Positions 55,094-61,870 of a stretch of DNA of 61,870 nucleotides are shown here, piece by piece. The position numbers and the translations under genes were made by a program. Positions within the stretch are counted from its first letter, which is position 1. Every line of letters begins with the position of its first letter. The stretch is from an uncultured Bacteroidales bacterium (GTDB taxonomy: Bacteria > Bacteroidota > Bacteroidia > Bacteroidales > P3): contig ONLQ01000026.1 in assembly GCA_900318665.1 (NCBI GenBank), forward strand, positions 1 to 61,870. Direction: 5' to 3'. The notes beneath the pieces were generated by a model, which was not told where the DNA came from, ran no database searches, and saw only the letters and a program-made list of their open reading frames with translations.

Positions 55094-55837
55094 ATGAAAA
55101 CCAACAACATTTTCCTAATTGCTGTGGCAACAATGCTTTCCCTCTTCATATTCACAGCATGTGGAGAGAAAAAGAAAGACAAAATCACAATGACACCGAT
55201 TACCACGGAAGTGAGTGGCGCATTGTCCAAGTGCTACGAGGTTGTTGATGAGGAATGCATCGTAAAACTTGATGGGAATGAACTATTCCCGGTATGGCGC
55301 ATCAAACTTCTCCGAACCGACGCACCTCTTCCCTTCGAGGCAGGCATCGATATTGAGCCCTACGGCACATTCTATACTGATGGAAGAAGTTACTATCATG
55401 CTGGATTCGGCATTGAGATTGTCGATGAAGAAGATTACACTATTACTGAAAGCAAAGCCACAACCGGTGGTACGGGAGGAGTATATAGTTCAGACGATGT
55501 CAAAGAAATCCTGAAACTTAAACCTGGCGAGGTCGGAACTATTCGATGGTCGGTCAAAAACGAAAAAGAATCCACATCTGCCCTTAAATTCCGAATTTCT
55601 TCCGCCTATGATTTGGTTAAAGGTGATGGTAACACATCTTCCGAATCCTCATCCTCTTATTCTTCCGATGACGATGACGACCTCGATCTCGACGACTTAG
55701 ATGATGCTATTGAGGCCAGCAAAAAAGCCATGAAGGCTGCAAGCAAGGCTGCTAAAGCCACCAATAACAAAGATGTGAAAGAGGCCATGGACGCCTACAA
55801 CGACGCCCTCGACGCATATTCCAACATGCTAAAATAA
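55094..55837 (+). CDS. Lipoprotein with acidic Ser/Asp linker
   Basis: Protein of 247 residues with a lipoprotein signal (FIFTAC, Cys23). A beta-rich N-terminal domain (about 35-180) is followed by a Ser-rich and Asp-rich tract (SSSSYSSDDDDDLDLDDLDD) and a helical Ala/Lys-rich end. Similar gene layout to the small lipoprotein before it, 58 bases away, so the two are probably cotranscribed. Family unknown. Confidence 0.7.
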   Translation: MKTNNIFLIAVATMLSLFIFTACGEKKKDKITMTPITTEVSGALSKCYEVVDEECIVKLDGNELFPVWRIKLLRTDAPLPFEAGIDIEPYGTFYTDGRSYYHAGFGIEIVDEEDYTITESKATTGGTGGVYSSDDVKEILKLKPGEVGTIRWSVKNEKESTSALKFRISSAYDLVKGDGNTSSESSSSYSSDDDDDLDLDDLDDAIEASKKAMKAASKAAKATNNKDVKEAMDAYNDALDAYSNMLK

Positions 55838-55972
55838 CGCTAATGCCTAACAGACACAAGGTTTATAATTTATAAAAAAGTCTCAACGCCTCGGCAGACA
55901 CGCCACAATCGTTTTGCCGAGGTACGAGAGACAAACAAAAACAGTCAAACAATCAATAAAAAACATAAAATC

Positions 55973-56293
55973 ATGACAGAACAAATTACAAAACAGAACG
56001 CTCCCAACGCTGTTGCCAGTATGGTACTGGGTATCTCATCCTTAGTTTTCGGATGCTTTTTCGTCGGACTCGTCCTCGGCATCATCGGCCTCATCCTTGG
56101 CAACAAGGCACAAGCCGCCTACAACGCCAACCCGAGCCTCTACACTGGCGAAGGTATGATTAAGGCTGGCCGTATCACCTCTATCATCGGTATAGTTTTG
56201 GGCGCAGTAGCCATCATTTGGAGCCTCATAGCCCTTGCCATTGGCGGCGCTGGTGCTTTCGCTCTCTGGGAAATGATGGGTTTGGATTTATAA
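55973..56293 (+). CDS. DUF4190 membrane protein
   Basis: Protein of 106 residues with two membrane helices: ASMVLGISSLVFGCFFVGLVLGIIGLILG and GRITSIIGIVLGAVAIIWSLIALAIG. The conserved 'N-A-x-A-S-x-V-L-G-I-x-S-L' start and 'A-G-x-I-T-S-I-I-G-I' second helix match DUF4190, a short family often seen beside TM2/DUF2752 proteins in Bacteroidetes; a DUF2752 gene is indeed in this group. No function is established. Confidence 0.85.
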   Translation: MTEQITKQNAPNAVASMVLGISSLVFGCFFVGLVLGIIGLILGNKAQAAYNANPSLYTGEGMIKAGRITSIIGIVLGAVAIIWSLIALAIGGAGAFALWEMMGLDL

Positions 56294-56316
56294 TCTTTAT
56301 TTTCAAATCTACAACA

Positions 56317-56346
56317 AATAAGGGCTGGCAGCCGCCAGCCCTTATT
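56317..56346 (+). terminator. GC-rich hairpin after the DUF4190 gene
   Basis: A strong stem: AATAAGGGCTGGC at 56317-56329 pairs with GCCAGCCCTTATT at 56334-56346 around an AGCC loop. The trailing T tract is weak, so it may act as partial terminator or attenuator between DUF4190 and the next gene. Confidence 0.65.
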
Positions 56347-56366
56347 CATAAAATCATTAAACAACG

Positions 56367-58373
56367 ATGAAACATAGAATATTATTTCTTGCCCTAACAC
56401 TGTGCGCAGTCTGTGCTACAGCCCAAACGAAGAAAATACAAACAGAAACCATTTCTCGCGACATTCTAAACAACGATTGCAAAGAAACCACATCGTTTTA
56501 CTATGACGATAACGATAACAAGACTTTACACGGCAAATACACGCTTCGCTGTAACACCCAGTGGGCCGATGGTGGGGATAGTTACAAATTCATAACGAAC
56601 GAAGATGCCAACTATACCGACGGATTGCTCAACGGCACTTACACCTACAATCACACTTTAGAAAAAAAACAACAAGCAACACTTAGATACACAACCCCTC
56701 CATATTATAGAAAAGCCACCGGTATCGACAAAGCCAATAACAAAGCCTCTGGCTCTTACAAAATGGGAAAAGCCGATGGGAAATGGACTATTTCTTACAT
56801 GACAAAATCATTGCTGAACAACGAAGTCACCAATGACAAAAAAGGCAACATTAGCCTTCAAATGGATAACGGACGATTGGCTGGCGTCAACTTCTCCAAC
56901 GGCGAAAAATACACCATTAACTACTACATCGACACAACCGACGAAGACACTTTAAGCCTTGTATCTGGCAGATGTGGCAAATACACGATACACAACGGAC
57001 TAATTGTTAGTCATTTCATCAGGCTAAATAACGACGTTTCTCCCATTGATGATGCCGACCTCTCTTCCGAAATAAAAACATTTGTCAACCCACTTGACCA
57101 TTTCTATCCTCTATTGGAAAAAGGGTTCCGTATTGCCCAAGTCAAAGACTACATGAAGGACGATGCAGATGATTTTCTTAATACTGGTTTCCTACAAGGT
57201 TACTTTTACGCATTAGGTGACAAGGCTTACAAAATGTATCAACAAGCAAACTTTTTCTCAACCACCTACTATATTCTCCATCGCATTAAATTGCTCTCAC
57301 TGGAAGAAGGTAAAAAAATCGTGGACCAACTGATAGAAAACAAATATTACAACCGCCTTGAAACCATAACCGATTATCATCGCAACCCTCTTGACTACAA
57401 CTACACAGAATATTTCAGTGCTGCCACTATCGAACAATTGGAACCTTATATTGACGAACGTATGAGCGTGATAAGGCAAGAGGAAGAACGTCGCATCGCC
57501 GAAGAAAAGCGAAAAGAAGAGGAGCGCATTGCTGAAGAAAAACGAAAAGAAGAGGAGCGACTGGCTGAAATCAAGCGTAAAGAGGAAGAAACGAAAAAAG
57601 CCAAACAACGTTACGAACTTTATGTTGCAAAGAAAGATTCCGTAAAAGCATTTAACGCAGCCTATTGCCCTCTCCTATTCAGCAATTACAGAAGCACAAC
57701 ATACATTCCCAATGAGGGACTCATACCTTTGTTAGAGAAACTGAAGTCGGGCAAAACCTATGCAAACATTGCCATCGCCGAACTAAAAGCATTTGACATT
57801 ATCAATAAATATCAAACAGAAGGTTTTGTAACCGACAATGATATCGTCTCTCTTAACAAATTGCTATTGTTCTACAGACTGTTTGGCGAATGTTGCTACA
57901 AGACTATAAAAAAAGACGCCATCGAAACCAACGTAGAAAACATTAAAAACAAATGCATCAAACCGACAAAGGATGTATATGATGCGTACAAGGGAATCTA
58001 CTCCGAATTAAACTTCACAAAATTGTTTTCTTCTTTAGGCCAATTATCTTCTTACGCGAAAAAACTAGACGAGCATATTGTTTTGCAAAATCAATGCCTC
58101 AAATTCATCGGAGTACGCAACGAAATGGCAAAATACGACGAGGCAATACTTGACAGCAAAGCCAAATATATCAAAAAACTCTATAGCGCATACTACGAGG
58201 CTGCCGACAAAGCATGGAGTGCAAATGTCAGTATTGACAAACTAACCCCCATCCTCGAAACACAGAAAAAAGTGCTATCCATAGTGCAACGCAGCGACAT
58301 TAAGGACTTCGACTCCAAAGTCAAAAAGGCTAAGACTGCCACCCTCGAAGAAGTTATGAGCCTATCAGAATAG
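56367..58373 (+). CDS. MORN-like and coiled-coil secreted protein
   Basis: Protein of 668 residues with a signal peptide (to ATAQ). The N-terminal part has MORN/YwqK-like strand repeats (LHGKYTLR, YTDGLLNGTYTYNH, ASGSYKMGKADGKWTISY), then a globular region, then an exceptionally charged coiled coil (about 370-415) built on a 12-residue unit EERIAEEKRKEE repeated three times. The rest is helical. The protein is likely periplasmic. I do not recognise the family; it may form a scaffold for neighbouring lipoproteins. Confidence 0.7.
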   Translation: MKHRILFLALTLCAVCATAQTKKIQTETISRDILNNDCKETTSFYYDDNDNKTLHGKYTLRCNTQWADGGDSYKFITNEDANYTDGLLNGTYTYNHTLEKKQQATLRYTTPPYYRKATGIDKANNKASGSYKMGKADGKWTISYMTKSLLNNEVTNDKKGNISLQMDNGRLAGVNFSNGEKYTINYYIDTTDEDTLSLVSGRCGKYTIHNGLIVSHFIRLNNDVSPIDDADLSSEIKTFVNPLDHFYPLLEKGFRIAQVKDYMKDDADDFLNTGFLQGYFYALGDKAYKMYQQANFFSTTYYILHRIKLLSLEEGKKIVDQLIENKYYNRLETITDYHRNPLDYNYTEYFSAATIEQLEPYIDERMSVIRQEEERRIAEEKRKEEERIAEEKRKEEERLAEIKRKEEETKKAKQRYELYVAKKDSVKAFNAAYCPLLFSNYRSTTYIPNEGLIPLLEKLKSGKTYANIAIAELKAFDIINKYQTEGFVTDNDIVSLNKLLLFYRLFGECCYKTIKKDAIETNVENIKNKCIKPTKDVYDAYKGIYSELNFTKLFSSLGQLSSYAKKLDEHIVLQNQCLKFIGVRNEMAKYDEAILDSKAKYIKKLYSAYYEAADKAWSANVSIDKLTPILETQKKVLSIVQRSDIKDFDSKVKKAKTATLEEVMSLSE

Positions 58374-58390
58374 ACATTCCCTTCAAATAA

Positions 58391-58699
58391 ATGAAGATTA
58401 TTTCTCTCATCACGGCAACAGAATGGCTTTCGGCTCATCTGTTGCCGTGTTTTTACAAACAAGTGCTTGGCGTCAGTTGTCCCATGTGCGGATGCCAGCG
58501 CGGATTCTTGCTCCTTTTGCAAGGCGATGCATCGGCTGCCGTGGTTCAGTTTCCGCCTCTGGTGGCATGGGGAGTATCGGTCATCGCGGCATTGGTGCTA
58601 TTGTCTGTGCGGAAACTATCACGACGCGCAATACAAATCTTGTTGCTTGCTAACCTTTTCATTCTGCTTTGCAACGGAGTCTATCAAAACTGCCGATAA
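58391..58699 (+). CDS. DUF2752 membrane protein
   Basis: Protein of 102 residues with the DUF2752 signature CPMCGCQRGFLLLLQGDASAAVVQFPPL between two helices; the Cys-x-x-Cys-Gly motif is the family hallmark. It follows the MORN-like gene by 17 bases. Function is not established; the family is common near DUF4190 and TM2 genes. Confidence 0.85.
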   Translation: MKIISLITATEWLSAHLLPCFYKQVLGVSCPMCGCQRGFLLLLQGDASAAVVQFPPLVAWGVSVIAALVLLSVRKLSRRAIQILLLANLFILLCNGVYQNCR

Positions 58700-58788
58700 A
58701 TATGGCCTATCCATTAATGCGAAACGCCGTGTATTTCAATGCAAAACAACCAATCATTTGAACATCACCGCAAACGGGGCGAAGTGGA

Positions 58789-58820
58789 TTTCGTGGGGCG
58801 GTGATTTTTACTTACTTTTG
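58789..58820 (+). promoter_or_regulatory. Promoter of the 58825 gene, start-proximal
   Basis: TTTC at 58789-58792 and TACTTTTG at 58813-58820 with 20 bases between. The -7 box ends four bases before the ATG at 58825, so the message would be nearly leaderless. It shares GAAGTGGATTT (58781-58791) with the promoter before 54730. Confidence 0.5.
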
Positions 58821-58824
58821 CATC

Positions 58825-59400
58825 ATGGAAAACGAACAACATTTAGAAGCACTCAAACGCCTACTATGCGAGGCTGCGGGTTGCGAATCAACACATTCTT
58901 CCGATTTCATAGTGATGATGGCTTATGTGCGCAATCGCACGAAACAAGCCATTGGCGTTAACACCCTCAAACGGTTCTACAACTACGGCGGCGAATCGGC
59001 AGTGCCACGCAGCGAGACGCTAAACGTCCTTGCCCAAAGTCTTGGCTACCGCAACTACACAGACTTCTGCGAGCACCATCAGACTGATGGCGACGCACAA
59101 TCAAGCGATGTGGTGTTAGGCACGCACATAGCCACCAAAGACCTGCGGCTCGGCCAGAATGTACGCCTACGATGGAATCCCGGACGCGAATGTCTGATAG
59201 AATATCTCGGCAACGACACTTTCCGCGTTGTAGAGAGCCAGCAGACCAAACTCGCCGCAGGAGATACCTTCCAAGCCTCCTTTTTCGCCCTCGGCCACAC
59301 CGCCCTACTCGCCAACCTCATCCACGGCGACTCATCTTTCCCCCTCTACGAGATTGGCAAAAAAGGAGGACTAACCCTCGTAGAAATCGCCAGCGAATAA
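58825..59400 (+). CDS. Putative DNA-binding regulator with TLKRxxxY..TLNxLAxxxGY motif
   Basis: Protein of 191 residues. The N-terminal part (VNTLKRFYNYGGESAVPRSETLNVLAQSLGYRNYTDFCEHH) matches a pattern common at the N-terminus of Bacteroidetes regulators ('T-L-K-R-x-x-G-Y ... P-R-x-x-T-L-N-x-L-A-x-x-x-G-Y-x-x-W/Y-x-D-F'), which I read as a helix-turn-helix-like unit. The C-terminal half is a small beta-rich domain. I chose the ATG at 58825 because the upstream GTG lies before the promoter. DNA binding is inferred. Its promoter motif is shared with the 54730 gene, so it might regulate the cluster and itself. Confidence 0.65.
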   Translation: MENEQHLEALKRLLCEAAGCESTHSSDFIVMMAYVRNRTKQAIGVNTLKRFYNYGGESAVPRSETLNVLAQSLGYRNYTDFCEHHQTDGDAQSSDVVLGTHIATKDLRLGQNVRLRWNPGRECLIEYLGNDTFRVVESQQTKLAAGDTFQASFFALGHTALLANLIHGDSSFPLYEIGKKGGLTLVEIASE

Positions 59401-59435
59401 AAAGCAAGGCAACCCTACATTCCGTATAGACCACA

Positions 59436-59480
59436 AAAATAATCTGGACGTCTCCGAATAGGAAACGTCCAGATTATTTT
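59436..59480. terminator. Bidirectional terminator between the regulator gene and clpB
   Basis: A perfect 16-base inverted repeat (59436-59451 with 59465-59480; loop 13) with A/T-rich outer arms AAAATAAT and ATTATTTT, placed 36 bases after the regulator stop and 60 bases after the clpB stop on the other strand, suited to end both. Confidence 0.88.
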
Positions 59481-59539
59481 ACATTATGGCTGTGAGCGAT
59501 GTCGTAGGTTTTTCGCTCAATGTCACTGGTGGCAGCGTT

Positions 59540-61870
59540 TTACTTGTTGTAGAACACGAACTCGCCGTCGAGGGCATCTACTATTATGTTGCTACCGGTG
59601 TTTATCGTGCCTTCGAGTATCTGGCGGGAGAGTTCGTTGAGAATCTGTCGCTGGATGACACGTTTCACGGGACGGGCACCCATGGCGGCATCGTAGCCCA
59701 ACTGCGCCAAGAGGTTGATGGCCTCGTCGGTGGCGTCGATAAGCACCTCGTTCTTTTCGAGCATCTTGGACACCGAGCGGAGTTGTATGCGCACCACATC
59801 CTTTATCTGTGCCTGCGTCAGCGGGCGGAACATGATGATTTCGTCAATACGGTTCAGAAACTCTGGGCGTATGCGCTGGCGCAACATATCCATCACTTCG
59901 CGCTTGGCCTCCTCCACCTCGTAGTCGCTAATCTCCTGACCCGGGAACGCCTGCTGGAAACGCTGGTTGATGATGTCGCTGCCCATGTTGGAGGTCATGA
60001 TGATGATGGTGTTCTTGAAGTCGGCGGTACGGCCCTTGTTGTCGGTCAAACGTCCGTCTTCCAGCACCTGCAGCAAGATGTTGAACACATCGGGGTGAGC
60101 CTTCTCTATCTCGTCGAATAGCACGATGCTGTAGGGTTTGCGGCGCACAGCCTCGGTCAGTTGGCCACTCTCGTCGTAGCCCACATATCCCGGAGGCGCT
60201 CCTATCAGACGGCTGACGCTGTGGCGCTCCTGGTACTCGCTCATATCGATACGCACCATCATGTTCTCGTCGTCGAACAGCACCTCGGCCAAAGCCTTGG
60301 CAAGTTCGGTCTTGCCCACACCCGTGGTGCCGAGGAATATGAAACTGCCTATGGGGCGACGGCCGTCGCTCAAACCTGTACGGCTGCGACGGATGGCGTT
60401 GGAAATGGTGCTTATGGCCTCGTCCTGTCCCACCACACGCTTGTGCAGTTCATCCTCAAGGTGCAGCAGACGCTCGCGCTCGCTCTGCATCATACGCGTG
60501 ACGGGTATGCCCGTCCAGCGGCTGACCACCTCGGCAATCTGCTCGGAGTCCACCTCCTCGTTTATCATGGCGTTGTCGGCCTGCATCTCCTGCAGTTGTT
60601 TTTTCAGTTCCACCACATGAGCCTCGGCCTCCTTTATGCGCCCGTAGCGCAGTTCTGCCACCTTGCCGTAGTCGCCAGCACGCTCGGCCTGCTCGGCCTC
60701 GAACTTGAAGTTCTCGATGTTTTTCACCTCCTGCTGTATGCTCTCGACTATGGTTTTCTCGTTCTGCCAACGGGCTTTCATCTGGTTGCGCTGCTCGCCA
60801 AGTTCTGCCAACTCTCTATTGAGGTGGTGCATCTTGTCCTGTTCTGGCGATACCGTACCTTCGGAGGCAGGCTGCGACTTGATTTCGCGGCTTATGGCCT
60901 CGCGTTCAATCTCCAACTGACGGATGCGGCGTTCCAACTCGTCGAGTTCCTCTGGCACCGAATCTATCTCCATACGCAGACGTGCGGCAGCCTCGTCGAT
61001 GAGGTCGATAGCCTTGTCGGGCAGGAATCGGTCGCTGATATAACGGTTAGAGAGTTCGGCAGCGGCAATGATTGCCTCGTCCTTGATACGCACCTTGTGG
61101 TGCACCTCGTAGCGTTCCTTCAGTCCACGCAGAATGGATATGGTGTCGGGCACTGTGGGTTCGTCTATCAGCACACTCTGGAAACGGCGTTCCAGAGCCT
61201 TGTCTTTCTCAAAATACTTTTGGTATTCCGCCAGCGTGGTGGCACCGATGGCACGCAGTTCGCCACGTGCAAGGGCAGGTTTCAGAATGTTGGCGGCATC
61301 CATAGCGCCCTCACCACCACCAGCACCTACAAGGGTGTGAATCTCGTCGATGAAGAGAATTATCTCGCCATCGCTCTCGTTCACCTCGCGGATAACGCTT
61401 TTCAGACGTTCCTCAAACTCGCCTTTGTACTTGGCGCCAGCAATCAAGGCACCCATATCGAGCGAGAAGATAGTCTTGTTCTTGAGGTTTTCCGGCACGT
61501 CGCCACTCACTATGCGGTGCGCCAAACCTTCGGCAATGGCCGTCTTGCCAACGCCCGGCTCGCCAATAAGGATAGGGTTGTTCTTGGTGCGGCGGCTGAG
61601 GATTTGCAGCACACGGCGAATCTCCTCGTCGCGACCAATGACGGGGTCCAGTTTGCCCGTCTGAGCCAACTGATTGAGGTTGCGAGCATACTTGCCAAGA
61701 GCGTTATAGGTGTCCTCGGCGGTCTGGCTGCTCACCTTGCTGCCTTTGCGAAGGTCGGCCATGGCGGCCAGCAGACCTTTTTTGTTCACACCAGCATCCT
61801 TGAGCAGTTGCGCCACCTTGTCGCGACCCTCTACGAGACCGATAAGGATATGCTCGACCGAGACAAACTC
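59540..61870 (-). CDS. clpB: ClpB disaggregase, N-terminus beyond window
   Basis: The frame stays open to the right edge, giving 776 residues of a protein normally near 860. Visible parts: end of the Clp N-domain ([15 protein letters not shown]), first AAA+ with Walker A GEPGVGKT and [12 protein letters not shown], the ClpB-specific middle coiled coil (about [27 protein letters not shown] to the [13 protein letters not shown] motif), second AAA+ with GTTGVGKT and [27 protein letters not shown], and the C-terminal domain. ClpB threads aggregated proteins and works with DnaK/DnaJ. An Arg-rich [18 protein letters not shown] loop is intact. The gene start and promoter are not visible. Confidence 0.95.
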   Translation of the reverse strand, partial: EFVSVEHILIGLVEGRDKVAQLLKDAGVNKKGLLAAMADLRKGSKVSSQTAEDTYNALGKYARNLNQLAQTGKLDPVIGRDEEIRRVLQILSRRTKNNPILIGEPGVGKTAIAEGLAHRIVSGDVPENLKNKTIFSLDMGALIAGAKYKGEFEERLKSVIREVNESDGEIILFIDEIHTLVGAGGGEGAMDAANILKPALARGELRAIGATTLAEYQKYFEKDKALERRFQSVLIDEPTVPDTISILRGLKERYEVHHKVRIKDEAIIAAAELSNRYISDRFLPDKAIDLIDEAAARLRMEIDSVPEELDELERRIRQLEIEREAISREIKSQPASEGTVSPEQDKMHHLNRELAELGEQRNQMKARWQNEKTIVESIQQEVKNIENFKFEAEQAERAGDYGKVAELRYGRIKEAEAHVVELKKQLQEMQADNAMINEEVDSEQIAEVVSRWTGIPVTRMMQSERERLLHLEDELHKRVVGQDEAISTISNAIRRSRTGLSDGRRPIGSFIFLGTTGVGKTELAKALAEVLFDDENMMVRIDMSEYQERHSVSRLIGAPPGYVGYDESGQLTEAVRRKPYSIVLFDEIEKAHPDVFNILLQVLEDGRLTDNKGRTADFKNTIIIMTSNMGSDIINQRFQQAFPGQEISDYEVEEAKREVMDMLRQRIRPEFLNRIDEIIMFRPLTQAQIKDVVRIQLRSVSKMLEKNEVLIDATDEAINLLAQLGYDAAMGARPVKRVIQRQILNELSRQILEGTINTGSNIIVDALDGEFVFYNK

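Overview
The window looks like a chromosomal segment of a Bacteroidota bacterium, most likely order Bacteroidales. The reasons are seen directly: many start regions carry the Bacteroidetes promoter pattern (TTTG/TTG near -33, TAnnTTTG near -7), lipoproteins use the 'SC' type lipobox, there is a full-length SprA/Sov (the type IX secretion translocon), two very large secreted proteins end in gliding-motility-type (type B) T9SS sorting domains, and a BspA-type leucine-rich-repeat protein is present. No tRNA, rRNA, CRISPR array, insertion sequence or integrase was recognised. Most of the region is ordinary core genome.

Layout. 1-283: end of an S24-like protein cut by the window edge. 343-7602 (minus): two T9SS cargo adhesins with an HD-domain hydrolase between them. 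7687-14844 (minus): glnS, a GT39-like membrane glycosyltransferase, pheT, a small helical protein, a RluB-type pseudouridine synthase. 15034-16074 (plus): a small membrane protein and an LEA14-like lipoprotein. 16153-19053 (minus): cydA-cydB-DUF4492 (cytochrome bd). 19200-24821 (minus): lpxH, a DUF4369 lipoprotein, aroC, an FKBP isomerase, buk and a DUF58 protein, followed by trxA (24828-25142, minus), which starts the trxA-DUF58 unit. 25316-27525 (plus): a lytic transglycosylase with LysM, a DivIC/FtsB-like protein and an NlpC/P60 endopeptidase. 27526-28560: a G-rich, compositionally odd patch with a DUF6266-like gene. 28609-38180 (plus): sprA, a frameshifted TPR gene, a DedA protein and a 46-residue membrane peptide. 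38294-46530 (minus): a lipoprotein, then an operon of coiled-coil lipoprotein, MurL-type epimerase, MurD2-like ligase fused to an M20 amidohydrolase, and a C69 dipeptidase. 46674-52543 (minus): ligA, a PagL-like barrel, dapF and a dnaX interrupted by a stop codon. 52604-54361 (minus): a receptor-like Ser/Thr kinase with an LRR ectodomain. 54730-59400 (plus): lipoproteins, DUF4190, a MORN-like protein, DUF2752 and a putative regulator. 59540-61870 (minus): clpB, cut by the right edge.

How the genes work together. Envelope biology dominates: peptidoglycan precursor synthesis and turnover (MurL/MurD2-M20, DapF, C69 dipeptidase, MltD-like, NlpC/P60), division (DivIC-like), lipid A (LpxH, PagL-like) and protein export (SprA and cargo). 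The most interesting unit is the MurL plus MurD2::M20 operon. It implies the alternative route that adds L-Glu to UDP-MurNAc-L-Ala and then epimerises it, here with an amidohydrolase built into the ligase. The second is dnaX, whose reading frame carries a single in-frame TAG exactly where the gamma form would end. Several genes show lesions or odd joints (glnS 3' end, TPR gene, aroC middle segment) that need raw-read confirmation before biological interpretation.
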